The notes beneath the pieces are model-generated. The model ran no database searches, was not told the DNA's origin, and saw only the letters and a program-made list of their open reading frames with translations. Shown piece by piece: positions 28,255 through 37,517 of a stretch of DNA of 64,000 bases (position 1 is its first letter; every line of letters begins with the position of its first letter). Location of the stretch: the NCBI GenBank assembly GCA_025559845.1, contig CP048469.1, positions 3,206,501-3,270,500 on the forward strand, written 5' to 3'. The position numbers were made by a program, and so were the translations under genes. Origin of the DNA: Agrobacterium tumefaciens. Its GTDB lineage: Bacteria > Pseudomonadota > Alphaproteobacteria > Rhizobiales > Rhizobiaceae.

Positions 28255-28599
28255 GTGCCCGTTGAACTATCGCCAAGCGCGGCTTTGGGCCTCTGGCACC
28301 GCGTATCCCTATTGCAGGTGAGGGCTGACGCGCCTGATCTCACCCTGCGGCAAACCGCCATCCTTCTGCAAATTTATCTCGTTCCGCCGCCCCATACCGT
28401 ACGCGGTCTTGCCGCAATACTCGGGGTTACAAAACCCGTGATCACCCGTGCGCTGGACAGTCTCGGGACCTTGGGATTGGTGGATCGTGAGCGAGACGAT
28501 CAGGACAGACGCAACGTTATCATAAAACGAACGGTTGCCGGTGCACTCTATCTGGAAAAGTTCGGCGATTTGGTTATTGATCAGGCGCGAGAGATTTGA
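28255..28599 (+). CDS. Small MarR-type winged-helix regulator
   Basis: 114 residues, GTG start with GGAAGGG upstream. The winged helix is recognisable: TLRQTAILLQIYLVPPPHTVRGLAAILGV, then the recognition helix around TKPVITRALDSLGTLGLVDRERDDQDRRN, the MarR wing with its Asp/Arg pattern. It is shorter than usual MarR proteins, with little left of the dimer-forming terminal helices. It lies 18 bases before the NlpC/P60 gene and probably shares a transcript with it. Confidence 0.75.
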   Translation: MPVELSPSAALGLWHRVSLLQVRADAPDLTLRQTAILLQIYLVPPPHTVRGLAAILGVTKPVITRALDSLGTLGLVDRERDDQDRRNVIIKRTVAGALYLEKFGDLVIDQAREI

Positions 28600-28617
28600 A
28601 ACCCTGGACGTGAAACG

Positions 28618-29469
28618 ATGATACTCGACCGCCGCCTGAATGTGTTCCGCTCCGATCTGGCTGATGAAAAGCTGAAAGGTGCTGTTGAAGCGACCCGCTT
28701 TGTAAACGGCACGCCGGCCCAGGTCAGCATCCCTGTCGCTGCGCTCAGACCATCGCCAGATCTTGCAAGCGGCATCGACACGGAACTGTTGTTCGGTGAA
28801 ACGGTCAGGGTTTTCGACAGGGCGAACGGTTGGGCCTGGGTCCAGGCGGATGCGGACGGTTACACCGGATACCTCCCCGAAACGGCGATCGACAGCGTGG
28901 TTGCCGCAACCCACAGAGTGATTGCGCCGCGGACTTTCCTTTATCCTTCGGCAGAACTGCGCAAATTTCCAGTCGCTGCCCTGTCCATGGGAAGCCTGGT
29001 TCGGATTGTCGGCGAGGCGGAAACCCGTGGCACCCGTTACCTGATGACGGAAAAGGGTGAAGGGATTATCGCCGCCCATTGCCAGCAAATCGACGCGGTT
29101 CAGGAAGACGACTATGTTGCAGTCGCGCTGCGCTTCATCGAAACGCCCTATCTCTGGGGTGGGCGCTCGGGCTTCGGCATCGATTGTTCCGGACTTGTCC
29201 AGCTTTCCCTGGCCATGACCGGCCGCCGGGTTTTGCGCGACACCGACATGCAGGTCAAATCGCTTGGTGTGGAAATCGAACGCGATGAACTACGGCGCGG
29301 GGACTTTGTTTTCTGGAAGGGACATGTTGGCCTCATGGAAAACGAGGAAACGCTTTTGCATGCCAACGGCCACACGATGAATGTTGCGCGGGAAAACCTC
29401 GACGCCGCGATCGAGCGTATTGGCTGGTTGTATGAAAAGCCGACGGCATTTCGTCGTCTTGGAGCCTGA
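28618..29469 (+). CDS. NlpC/P60-family cell-wall hydrolase with SH3-like domains
   Basis: 283 residues without an obvious signal peptide. Two SH3-like segments (about 45-100 and 105-155, with ETVRVFDRANGWAWVQADADGYTGYLP) precede the NlpC/P60 catalytic domain. That domain has the nucleophile Cys in GFGIDCSGLVQL near 191, His in FVFWKGHVGLM near 240 and a third polar residue (LLHANGH) near 255. Family members cut gamma-D-Glu-mDAP or related peptide bonds of murein. The missing signal peptide suggests a cytoplasmic recycling role or non-classical export. It fits a window rich in murein enzymes. Confidence 0.83.
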   Translation: MILDRRLNVFRSDLADEKLKGAVEATRFVNGTPAQVSIPVAALRPSPDLASGIDTELLFGETVRVFDRANGWAWVQADADGYTGYLPETAIDSVVAATHRVIAPRTFLYPSAELRKFPVAALSMGSLVRIVGEAETRGTRYLMTEKGEGIIAAHCQQIDAVQEDDYVAVALRFIETPYLWGGRSGFGIDCSGLVQLSLAMTGRRVLRDTDMQVKSLGVEIERDELRRGDFVFWKGHVGLMENEETLLHANGHTMNVARENLDAAIERIGWLYEKPTAFRRLGA

Positions 29470-29563
29470 TCGCGACTTTCACGAAATTGTGCCTGCGGAG
29501 ACCTTTGTGCGAATGCCCCGGACGACTTACATCCTGTAATGTGACGAGACGGGAATGGCGTTT

Positions 29564-29923
29564 ATGAAGGCAAAGATCAAAACTCGGCTGATGGTAATAG
29601 CGATCGCGACACTCGTATCTGCCACTGGGCAGGCGCAGACCGTTTTCCAGAACGGTTTCCAGCCGGCACCCGATGCTTATGTAAATTTGCCTGGCGTCAA
29701 AGACCCGAAGACGTTGCAGCCGAAGGTTCGATATCGGTGTCACTCGGAAATGGGTGTGACCTCTTACCCGCGCGGTGCCCATCGCGACGTCTTCGGCAGC
29801 AGGGGACTTGCCGTCCAGGGCTATCGTTGCACGGATGAAAACGGCATTTCCACTTTTGGCGGCCGCAATCCCACCTCCCAGGACTGGTATCCCGGCATAA
29901 ATCCGCCTGATCCGACCTTCTGA
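29564..29923 (+). CDS. Small secreted protein of unknown function
   Basis: 119 residues, not recognised. A signal peptide (about 1-23, cleavage near GQA-QT) leads to a mature part rich in Pro, Gly and aromatic residues, with a cysteine pair about 30 residues apart (RYRCHSEM and GYRCTDEN) that could form a disulphide in the periplasm. The second ATG is chosen because GGGA lies nine bases before it; the ATG at 29555 has GGGA immediately adjacent. It stands alone between the NlpC/P60 gene and pncB. Confidence 0.6.
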   Translation: MKAKIKTRLMVIAIATLVSATGQAQTVFQNGFQPAPDAYVNLPGVKDPKTLQPKVRYRCHSEMGVTSYPRGAHRDVFGSRGLAVQGYRCTDENGISTFGGRNPTSQDWYPGINPPDPTF

Positions 29924-30059
29924 GGTCGTTTCCCGGCCACCTTTCCATCCCGCCCGGTCTGGACTTGTCGTCGTCTTTTCAGATAAGTCTTTGGTGTGAC
30001 AGGTTGATACTGCCGGAATGCGCAGTGACATCGGCCGTGCCGATGGGGGAATGCGAGCC

Positions 30060-31364
30060 ATGACGAAAACCGATATAGCGACCCGCGTTTACAATCACAC
30101 ATGGAAGCTCGATCCGATTATCCGTAGCCTGATCGATACGGATTTCTACAAGCTTCTAATGTTGCAGATGATCTGGAAGCTTTATCCGGAAGTCGACGCG
30201 ACATTCTCCGTCATCAATCGCACCAAGACGGTTCGTCTGGCCGACGAGATCGATGAAATGGAACTGCGCGAGCAGCTCGATCATGCGCGCACGCTGCGCC
30301 TGTCGAAAAAGGAAAACATCTGGCTCGCCGGTAACACGTTTTACGGGCGCTCGCAGATATTCGAGCCCGAGTTCCTGTCCTGGCTTTCCAGTTACCAGCT
30401 ACCGGAATACGAACTTTTCAAGCGTGATGGTCAGTACGAACTGAATTTCCATGGTCGCTGGATGGACACCACGCTGTGGGAAATCCCGGCGCTTGCGATC
30501 ATAAACGAGTTGCGTTCGCGCAGTGCCATGCGCTCCCTCGGCTACTTCACGCTGGATGTGCTTTATGCGCGCGCGAAAGCGAAGATGTGGGAAAAGGTTG
30601 AGCGTCTGCGCGAGCTGCCGGGCCTGCGCATTTCCGATTTCGGCACGCGCCGTCGCCACAGCTTCATGTGGCAGCGCTGGTGCGTGGAAGCACTCAAGGA
30701 AGGCATCGGTCCTGCTTTCACAGGCACGAGCAACGTCCTGCTCGCCATGGACTCCGATCTTGAAGCTGTGGGCACCAACGCGCATGAATTGCCCATGGTG
30801 GTGGCCGCCCTGGCCAGAACCGACGAGGAGCTGGCAACGGCACCCTATCAGGTTCTGAAGGACTGGAACCGGCTTTATGGTGGCAACCTTCTGATTGTCC
30901 TGCCCGATGCTTTTGGCACCGCTGCCTTCCTGCGTAGCGCGCCCGAATGGGTGGCCGATTGGACGGGTTTCCGCCCTGACAGCGCACCACCGATTGAAGG
31001 TGGTGAAAAGATCATCGAGTGGTGGAAAAAGATGGGGCGCGATCCCCGCAAGAAGATGCTCATCTTCTCCGATGGTCTCGATGTCGATGCGATCATCGAT
31101 ACCTACAGGCATTTTGAAGGTCGTGTCAGGATGAGTTTCGGTTGGGGCACCAACCTGACCAACGACTTCGCCGGCTGCGCGCCGAAGACCATTGCCAGCC
31201 TGAAGCCGATCTCCATCGTCTGCAAGGTGAGCGATGCCAATGGCCGACCAGCAGTCAAACTCTCCGACAATCCGCAAAAGGCAACCGGCGACCCCGCCGA
31301 GGTTCAGCGTTACCTGAAGTTCTTCGGCCAGGAAGATCTCAAGGAACAGAAGGTTTTGGTCTAG
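30060..31364 (+). CDS. pncB: Nicotinate phosphoribosyltransferase
   Basis: First step of the Preiss-Handler NAD salvage route: nicotinate plus PRPP plus ATP gives nicotinate mononucleotide. 434 residues; the sequence closely resembles Agrobacterium PncB as I recall it, beginning [19 protein letters not shown]. Landmarks are [13 protein letters not shown] near 28-40, [12 protein letters not shown] near 198-209 with the likely phospho-accepting His, GTSNVLLA near 227 and the C-terminal [12 protein letters not shown] start 14 codons earlier (30018) is unlikely. Monocistronic, ended by a strong terminator. Confidence 0.95.
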   Translation: MTKTDIATRVYNHTWKLDPIIRSLIDTDFYKLLMLQMIWKLYPEVDATFSVINRTKTVRLADEIDEMELREQLDHARTLRLSKKENIWLAGNTFYGRSQIFEPEFLSWLSSYQLPEYELFKRDGQYELNFHGRWMDTTLWEIPALAIINELRSRSAMRSLGYFTLDVLYARAKAKMWEKVERLRELPGLRISDFGTRRRHSFMWQRWCVEALKEGIGPAFTGTSNVLLAMDSDLEAVGTNAHELPMVVAALARTDEELATAPYQVLKDWNRLYGGNLLIVLPDAFGTAAFLRSAPEWVADWTGFRPDSAPPIEGGEKIIEWWKKMGRDPRKKMLIFSDGLDVDAIIDTYRHFEGRVRMSFGWGTNLTNDFAGCAPKTIASLKPISIVCKVSDANGRPAVKLSDNPQKATGDPAEVQRYLKFFGQEDLKEQKVLV

Positions 31365-31392
31365 GACATCGCGACTGGATCAAACAGAAAGA

Positions 31393-31429
31393 AAAGCGGA
31401 GGAGGGCAAAGCCATCCTCCGCTTTCTTG
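31393..31429. terminator. Bidirectional terminator between pncB and pepA
   Basis: 11-bp perfect stem AAAGCGGAGGA/TCCTCCGCTTT with an 11-base loop. The plus side is followed by CTTGT after TTT, and the minus side by TTTCTTTC. It sits between convergent genes. Confidence 0.85.
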
Positions 31430-31442
31430 TCTCATGCGTGAG

Positions 31443-32837
31443 TTACTTCGCGAAGTGATGCGAGATGTAGTGGAACAGGGCGCGGATGCCCTGGGCCTCT
31501 CCGCCGATTGACGAATGGTGCCGTTCGCTCGGCGACCAGCCGTAAATATCGAAATGGGCCCACTTTTTGGTGTTCGTGACGAAGCGCTTCAGGAACAGGG
31601 CAGCGGTGATCGATCCTGCCATGCCACCCGATGGCGCGTTGGTGATGTCGGCTGCGCGCGAGCGAATATCCTTGTCGTAGCCCATGTAGAGCGGCATGCG
31701 CCACAACGGATCATCGGTGTCGATGCTGGCTTCGGAGATGTTGTGTGCGAGGTCTTCATCATCGGTGAAGAAGGGTGGCAGATCAGGACCGAGCGCGACA
31801 CGGGCAGCACCCGTTAGTGTCGCCATGTCGATCATCAGGTCGGGAGCGTCTTCATCGGCATAGGCCAGGGCGTCCGCCAGAATCAGGCGACCTTCCGCAT
31901 CCGTATTGTCGATCTGGACCGTCAGACCCTTCCGGCTTTTGTAAATGTCGCCGGGACGGAATGCGTTCGATGCGATCGAGTTTTCAACTGCTGGCACGAT
32001 CACGCGCAGGTCTACAGGCAGATTGGCATCCATGATCATCAGGGCAAGGCCAAGCACATTAGCTGCTCCGCCCATATCCTTTTTCATGAGTGCCATCGAG
32101 GCGGCGGACTTGATATCGAGACCGCCGGTATCGAAGCATACGCCCTTGCCGACGAGCGTCAGGCGAGGATTGCCCTTCTTGCCCCAGTTCATTTCCAGCA
32201 GGCGCGGTGCGCTTTCGCTCGCACGGCCAACCGCATGGACGAGAGGGAAGTTCTGTTTCAGCAGATCTTCGCCGGAAACGGTCTTGACCTTGGCTTTGTA
32301 ATGCGCGGCAAGTGCACGGAATGCAATCTCGAGTTGATCCGGCCCCATATCATTAGCCGGCACGTTGATGAGGTCACGGGCGAGGAAGACGCCAGCGAGA
32401 ACACGCCCGATTTCACCGTCTTCCGCATCCTGCGGTACGAGCAGTTTCGCGCCGTTGGATTTGACCGTTTTGTATTTGTCGAAACGGTAGCTGCCGAGGC
32501 CGAAGCCCAGCGCCAGCCGGTTGGCCGTCAAGGGGGCTGTCTCTATATGCCAGTCGCCTTCGGGTAACTCACGCGCCAGCTTCCCCGTGATGAAAGGGAT
32601 CTCGGAAGGGTTGCTGCCAAGGCCGAGCAGAACACCACCCAGAGAACCATCGGCGGAGGGGATCAGCAGCACGGCTCCAGCTTCGGCCTTGAATCCGGCT
32701 TTTTTTGCCCAGTCGAGGGCAACCGGGTCGATCGCACCCTGTTCGATATGGGCGGGCGTGACGGCAAAAACGGGCAGGGTGTTGCCGGACTGGGAGCTGA
32801 ACGGGGTGGTGCGTTCGATGAATTGATAGGGCGCCAT
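31443..32837 (-). CDS. pepA: Leucyl/cytosol aminopeptidase (M17)
   Basis: Cytoplasmic two-metal aminopeptidase removing N-terminal residues from peptides, 464 residues. The M17 core shows VGKGVCFDTGGLDIK near 240-254 (metal-binding Lys and Asp), MKKDMGGAANV near 263, and the signature NTDAEGRL near 318-325 with metal ligands and the catalytic Arg. The divergent N-terminal domain is typical of the short rhizobial PepA-like branch, so DNA-binding activity as in E. coli PepA should not be assumed. The ATG seven codons downstream of the first possible start is used. Confidence 0.9.
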   Translation of the reverse strand: MAPYQFIERTTPFSSQSGNTLPVFAVTPAHIEQGAIDPVALDWAKKAGFKAEAGAVLLIPSADGSLGGVLLGLGSNPSEIPFITGKLARELPEGDWHIETAPLTANRLALGFGLGSYRFDKYKTVKSNGAKLLVPQDAEDGEIGRVLAGVFLARDLINVPANDMGPDQLEIAFRALAAHYKAKVKTVSGEDLLKQNFPLVHAVGRASESAPRLLEMNWGKKGNPRLTLVGKGVCFDTGGLDIKSAASMALMKKDMGGAANVLGLALMIMDANLPVDLRVIVPAVENSIASNAFRPGDIYKSRKGLTVQIDNTDAEGRLILADALAYADEDAPDLMIDMATLTGAARVALGPDLPPFFTDDEDLAHNISEASIDTDDPLWRMPLYMGYDKDIRSRAADITNAPSGGMAGSITAALFLKRFVTNTKKWAHFDIYGWSPSERHHSSIGGEAQGIRALFHYISHHFAK

Positions 32838-32972
32838 GGTCTGCTTTCGTTGTTGCATCGGCTCAAAAATCGAAAACTGTTTTCGACGGAACGATGCGCA
32901 GTTTCAAGGTGTTGGAGCGGCCTTTTCCATCTTGTCGGATTGACGGCTCTCCAACGTCGTGAATCGGGGCAA

Positions 32973-32996
32973 TTAACACTCTGTTAGGGTTAACAG
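32973..32996. promoter_or_regulatory. CtrA-like half sites ahead of tadD
   Basis: TTAA-N7-TTAG (32973-32987) matches the CtrA consensus TTAA-N7-TTAA with one change and overlaps a 6-bp palindrome CTGTTA/TAACAG. It lies about 90 bases upstream of tadD. A one-mismatch site is expected several times by chance in 64 kb, so this is weak alone. Confidence 0.3.
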
Positions 32997-33082
32997 ATTA
33001 TTGCTTTAGCGAAGGTTGCGTCATGTGAGTCTGTCGTGTGTCGGGCGCAAGATCGATATAACTCATGTGCGGGGGCAATGTC

Positions 33083-33907
33083 ATGGTTGCTTTTTCTTCA
33101 GGTTCTCAAAACCGGAAGAGGTTGCTGAGCGGCGTCTATATGGCGGCGCTGGTTCTGGCTGTTTCAGGGTGCGCAAGCACGAACAAGCCGGATCGCATGT
33201 CCACCGGCTCGATCCCGACGGCCACACGCTCCTACGACCAGATGAACATGGATCAGCTTCGTCAGGCCGAAAGCAGCGCCGGCAAAGCCTACGAGCGCAG
33301 TCCCAAGGACAAAGCCATCGGCATGAACTATGCCAACCTGCTGATGATGACCGGCAAGAACACGCAGGCTTTGGCGGTCATGCAACAGATTGCTATTGCT
33401 CATCCGGCCGACCGTGACGTGCTCGCTGCCTTTGGCAAGGCTCAGGCGTCCGCAGGACAACTCGAGCAGGCGCTCTCCACCATTCAGCGGGCACAGACGC
33501 CTGATCGCCCCGACTGGCGGCTCTACTCCGCCGAGGGCGCCGTTCTGGATCAGCTTGGGCGGTCCAATGAAGCACGCACTAAATATCGCCAGGCACTGGA
33601 TCTGAAACCGAACGATCCGAGCGTTCTTTCGAACCTTGGCATGTCTTACGTCCTGTCGAGCGATCCTCGCACGGCAGAAACCTACCTGCAGTCGGCGATC
33701 AGCCAGCCGGGCGCCGACAGTCGCGTTCGTCAGAACCTTGCCCTCGTCGTTGGTTTGCAGGGGCGTTTTGCCGATGCCGAACGTATTGCGGTTCAGGAGC
33801 TTTCGGCGCAGCAGGCACAGGCTAACCTGAGCTATCTCCGTGCCATGCTCTCGCAGCAGAATTCCTGGCAACAACTTGCCAAGAAGGACGGCAAGCCAAC
33901 TGGCTGA
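33083..33907 (+). CDS. tadD: TadD-like TPR lipoprotein of the Flp pilus system
   Basis: Outer-membrane lipoprotein of 274 residues: signal peptide with lipobox AVSGC near residue 29, then four or five TPR repeats (about 70-240; for example EGAVLDQLGRSNEARTKYRQALDLKPNDP). TadD is the pilotin-like partner that helps the secretin RcpA/CpaC in Tad secretion. It is transcribed towards the end of the ctp cluster and converges on tadC. The ATG with GGGGG seven bases upstream is chosen over one at 33065. Confidence 0.85.
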   Translation: MVAFSSGSQNRKRLLSGVYMAALVLAVSGCASTNKPDRMSTGSIPTATRSYDQMNMDQLRQAESSAGKAYERSPKDKAIGMNYANLLMMTGKNTQALAVMQQIAIAHPADRDVLAAFGKAQASAGQLEQALSTIQRAQTPDRPDWRLYSAEGAVLDQLGRSNEARTKYRQALDLKPNDPSVLSNLGMSYVLSSDPRTAETYLQSAISQPGADSRVRQNLALVVGLQGRFADAERIAVQELSAQQAQANLSYLRAMLSQQNSWQQLAKKDGKPTG

Positions 33908-33942
33908 ACCAACTTGCGACGTTAAAGCCTGTGAAATGTTGT

Positions 33943-33965
33943 GCGCCCTCCGTCGACGGGGGCGC
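33943..33965. terminator. GC-rich hairpin between tadD and tadC
   Basis: GCGCCCTC can pair with its near-complement over 8 bp around a 7-base loop in the 90-base gap between convergent genes. There is no T-run on either side, so it is only a probable terminator. Confidence 0.4.
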
Positions 33966-33997
33966 TCTGTCGTTCACGGATGGGTGCGACGACCCGA

Positions 33998-34984
33998 TCA
34001 GAATGTATCGGCGACGCGGATGCCTGCCGGGCCGAGAATGACGGCAACGAGAACTGGCAGGAAAAATATGATCATCGGAACCGTCAGCTTTGGCGGTAGT
34101 GCGGCGGCCTTCTTCTCCGCCTCATTCATGCGCTCGTCACGGCCTTCCTGGGCCAGAACGCGCAATGCCTGCGCCAGCGGTGTGCCGTATCGCTCCGCCT
34201 GAATAAGTGCCTGGACAACGCTCTTGACCGCGTCAAGCTGTGTGCGCATGCCAAAGTTTTCCAGTGCGACGCGCCTGTCCTGAAGAAACGAGAGTTCTGC
34301 CGTTGTCAGCATCATCTCTTCCGCCAATTCAGGCGATTGCTCGCCCATTTCCTCCGCGACGCGACGCATCGCAGCCTCCATCGATACACCGGATTCGATG
34401 CAGATCAGCATGAGGTCCAGTGCGTCTGGCCATGCGCGCTTTATGGAGAGCTGACGTTTGGTGACGCGGTTGGAGATGTAGATGTTTGGGGCATAGAAAC
34501 CGATATAGCCGAACAGAAGAACAGCCATCAGCCGCACGATAAAAGACTGCTCGGCAAGATTTCCGAGAACGAAGACCCAGGTGAAAGCAAGTGCCAGAAA
34601 AATGAAGGGTAGGATGAAGCGTGCAGCAAGAAACATGTTGAACGCATTCTGCGAACGCAGACCGGCTGCGCGCAGCTTGGTCATGGTGTTCTTGTCGGCA
34701 AGAGCTTCGCGAAGATTGAAGCGCTCCACAATGCGATGCGCTGATTTGTTGTTGGCGCTTCGCAATGAAGCCTTGCTCTCTCTGCTGGATGTCGCCATCC
34801 GCTCGCGTTCACGGCTGCGGATGAGATCGCGCTCCGAAGACACGGCCTTCATCCGCTTGTTGAGGTCCTTCCTTTCGAGGAAGGGCATGATGAGCGTGTA
34901 GAAGGTTGCGAAGACAGCAACGGCCACGAGGATCGCGATCAGCGTTTGCGGGTCGGTGAGGCTGGACATAAGGCTTCCGGTCAT
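33998..34984 (-). CDS. ctpI: Flp pilus assembly inner-membrane protein TadC
   Basis: Platform protein of the Tad/Flp pilus machine, GspF/T2SSF family, 328 residues. A first helix at about 15-35 is followed by a basic cytoplasmic stretch, paired helices at about 115-165, the F domain with ESGVSMEAAMRRVAEEM near 195-210, and a final helix near 295-315. Together with TadB it anchors the ATPase and extrudes pilin. GAGG seven bases before the ATG. Last gene of the nine-gene ctp cluster. Confidence 0.9.
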   Translation of the reverse strand: MTGSLMSSLTDPQTLIAILVAVAVFATFYTLIMPFLERKDLNKRMKAVSSERDLIRSRERERMATSSRESKASLRSANNKSAHRIVERFNLREALADKNTMTKLRAAGLRSQNAFNMFLAARFILPFIFLALAFTWVFVLGNLAEQSFIVRLMAVLLFGYIGFYAPNIYISNRVTKRQLSIKRAWPDALDLMLICIESGVSMEAAMRRVAEEMGEQSPELAEEMMLTTAELSFLQDRRVALENFGMRTQLDAVKSVVQALIQAERYGTPLAQALRVLAQEGRDERMNEAEKKAAALPPKLTVPMIIFFLPVLVAVILGPAGIRVADTF

Positions 34985-34993
34985 CGCGCTACC

Positions 34994-35998
34994 TCAGATA
35001 TCGAAATTGATCATGTTGCGCATGATGATGATGCCGATCGACATCCACAGCCCCGAAGCGCCGAGAATGATGTGGCCGCGGGTGTCCGTGAACAGGACAG
35101 CGAGATAGTCTGGCGACGTAAAGTGGACCAGCATCATGACGATGAACGGCAGGGCGCCGATAATGACCGCAGAGGCTTTCGCTTCCATGGACAGTGCCTG
35201 GACCTTGGCGCGCATCTTGCGGCGCTCTCGCAGCACTTTTGAAAGATTGGCCAGAGCTTCAGAGAGGTTGCCACCGGCCTGGGCCTGAATGTTGATCACG
35301 GTGCTAAAGAAGTTCACTTCGAAAAGCGGCATGGTCAGCATCATGCGTTCAATGGCCTGTGGAATGCCGATGCCGACCTGTTGGGCATCGACAACGCGCT
35401 GGAATTCGGTTTTGACTGGCTCCTGCCCATCCGATGCGATCAATCGCACAGCATCATTCAATGGCAAACCGGATTTGATCGACCGGCACATCACGTCCAG
35501 AGCGTTCGGAAATTCCTCAAGGAACTTCGTTTGCCGGCGTTTTTTCAGAAAGCCGAGAATCCAGCGAGGCAGCCCCAGTGCGAGAACGATTCCGACAAGC
35601 GGAACCATGATGAGCGGCAGGCCGTAAAGCAGTGCGACAAAGCTGGCGGCGATTGCGCCCCCTATGCTGATGACGTAGAACCGGCGAACCGAGATTTGAA
35701 GGCCAGCCTGAACCAGCCTTTCGCGCAGGCTGATATTTTGGGCTTTCTTGGCTTTTTCGTCCTGCTTTTTTTCCAGTTCGCGCAGGCTGTCCTGCATCGA
35801 CTTGCGACGTTTGCTCAGATCTTGAACGCGGTCGCGCGCAGCCTTGATCTTGGTATGATCGGTTTCGGCTGACTTGACCCGTTTGACGCGGCTCGTGGTT
35901 TTTTTCTCGACTTCAATTTGCGGGAACAGAAGGGCATAGGCCAGTCCTCCGGCCGAGATGGCGGCAAGCGTCACAAGCAATATGATTGTGAGGTCCAT
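34994..35998 (-). CDS. ctpH: Flp pilus assembly inner-membrane protein TadB
   Basis: Second platform protein, 334 residues. An N-terminal helix (about 4-24) is followed by a highly charged coiled segment (about 35-90, many Lys/Arg/Glu), helices at about 105-145, the F domain (VMCRSIKSGLPLNDAVRLIA near 180-200), and a C-terminal helix near 310. It sits nine bases upstream of tadC and 14 bases downstream of cpaF, so it belongs to one transcript. Confidence 0.9.
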   Translation of the reverse strand: MDLTIILLVTLAAISAGGLAYALLFPQIEVEKKTTSRVKRVKSAETDHTKIKAARDRVQDLSKRRKSMQDSLRELEKKQDEKAKKAQNISLRERLVQAGLQISVRRFYVISIGGAIAASFVALLYGLPLIMVPLVGIVLALGLPRWILGFLKKRRQTKFLEEFPNALDVMCRSIKSGLPLNDAVRLIASDGQEPVKTEFQRVVDAQQVGIGIPQAIERMMLTMPLFEVNFFSTVINIQAQAGGNLSEALANLSKVLRERRKMRAKVQALSMEAKASAVIIGALPFIVMMLVHFTSPDYLAVLFTDTRGHIILGASGLWMSIGIIIMRNMINFDI

Positions 35999-36012
35999 CG
36001 CGGAAGCCTTCC

Positions 36013-37485
36013 TTAGGAGTTCTTTTCCATGTCGTCGAGAGCTGCCGCCAGCCGCTTTTCTTCACCGTAATAACGAGCGCGGTCCCAGAAGTGAGGTTTG
36101 CTGATACCGGTCGATACGTGTTTGCCGATCAGCTTTCCTTGCGCGTCTTCGCCTTCGATCTCGTATCGCATCAAATCCTGGGTGACGATAACATCGCCTT
36201 CCATGCCAATGACCTCGGTGATCTGGGTGATACGGCGTGAACCGTCGCGCAAGCGAGCAGCCTGAATAACGACGTCGATCGAGCCGGCAATGATTTCACG
36301 AACGGTCTTTGCCGGAAGCGTGAAACCACCCATGGCTATCATCGATTCGATACGGCTGAGGCACTCGCGTGGTGTGTTGGCGTGGATCGTGCCCATCGAG
36401 CCATCGTGACCGGTGTTCATCGCCTGCAACAGATCGAAAACCTCCGGTCCGCGCACTTCGCCGACGACGATGCGTTCCGGGCGCATACGAAGGCAGTTTT
36501 TGACCAGATCGCGCATGGTGATCTCGCCTTCACCTTCGATGTTCGGGGGGCGCGTTTCCAGCCTGACGACATGCGGCTGCTGTAGCTGGAGTTCCGCCGT
36601 GTCTTCGCAGGTGATGACACGCTCATCCTTGTCGATGAAGCTGGTCAGGCAGTTGAGAAGCGTGGTTTTGCCCGAGCCCGTTCCGCCTGAGATGACCACG
36701 TTGCAGCGGACGCGGCCAATGATCTTGAGCAGGGTTGCGCCTTCTGGCGTAATCGCTCCGAACCGCACCAGCTGCTCCAGTGTGAGCTTGTCTTTCTTGA
36801 ATTTTCGGATCGTCAGCGCAGGGCCATCGATGGCGAGCGGCGGTGCGATGACGTTGACACGCGATCCATCCGGCAAACGGGCGTCGCAGATTGGGCTGGA
36901 CTCATCGACGCGGCGGCCAACCTGGCTGACAATGCGCTGGCAGATCGATAGCAACTGCGCATTGTCGCGAAATCGGATGTCGGACTCGATGGTCTTGCCA
37001 CCAACTTCGATGAAGGTCTGGCCCGAGCCATTGACCATGATGTCGGCAATGTCATCGCGCGCAAGAAGCGGTTCCAGCGGGCCGTATCCAAGGACGTCGT
37101 TGCAGATGTCCTCGAGCAGTTCTTCCTGCTCGGAAATCGACATCGCGAAGTTCTTGATCGTGATGATGTCGTTGACGATATCGCGGATTTCCTCGCGCGC
37201 GCTTTCGGCATCAAGCTTGGCGAGTTGCGATAGATCGATCGTGTCGATCAGGGCAGAAAAGACCTGGCTTTTCGTGTTGTAGTAATCTTCGGTGCGGGCG
37301 CGTTTTTTCGGCTGCGGTGGGGCAGGCGAATAGGCCTGTTTTGCCACAGGCGCATGCCCCGGCTCCACGGTGGCGGTCGGTTCTGGACGAGGTTCGGGAG
37401 CCACCGGTGCCTGCACGGTTGCCACGGCGGGAAAATCCGCTTTTACACTTTTGGCTGGGCTGTCGTTGCCGCGTTTTCCGAACAT
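36013..37485 (-). CDS. ctpG: Flp pilus secretion ATPase CpaF/TadA
   Basis: Cytoplasmic hexameric ATPase that powers pilin assembly, VirB11/GspE superfamily, 490 residues. A Pro/Ala-rich N-terminus (1-60) leads into the N-domain. Walker A ISGGTGSGKTTLLNCL is near 270-285, followed by CEDTAELQL, the Walker B/Asp box, the His box MGTIHANTPRECLSR near 370 and the C-terminal VIQAARLRDGSRRITQITEV. All catalytic motifs look intact. Confidence 0.95.
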   Translation of the reverse strand: MFGKRGNDSPAKSVKADFPAVATVQAPVAPEPRPEPTATVEPGHAPVAKQAYSPAPPQPKKRARTEDYYNTKSQVFSALIDTIDLSQLAKLDAESAREEIRDIVNDIITIKNFAMSISEQEELLEDICNDVLGYGPLEPLLARDDIADIMVNGSGQTFIEVGGKTIESDIRFRDNAQLLSICQRIVSQVGRRVDESSPICDARLPDGSRVNVIAPPLAIDGPALTIRKFKKDKLTLEQLVRFGAITPEGATLLKIIGRVRCNVVISGGTGSGKTTLLNCLTSFIDKDERVITCEDTAELQLQQPHVVRLETRPPNIEGEGEITMRDLVKNCLRMRPERIVVGEVRGPEVFDLLQAMNTGHDGSMGTIHANTPRECLSRIESMIAMGGFTLPAKTVREIIAGSIDVVIQAARLRDGSRRITQITEVIGMEGDVIVTQDLMRYEIEGEDAQGKLIGKHVSTGISKPHFWDRARYYGEEKRLAAALDDMEKNS

Positions 37486-37517
37486 CGGTGTTTTCCGTTC
37501 AGGCTCAAAGGCAAGCG

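Noticed and set aside
32888..32913. Second EcfG-like promoter (GGAAC-N17-TGTT) towards tadD
   Set aside because: One mismatch in the short CGTT element and 170 bases from the gene; too weak by eye.
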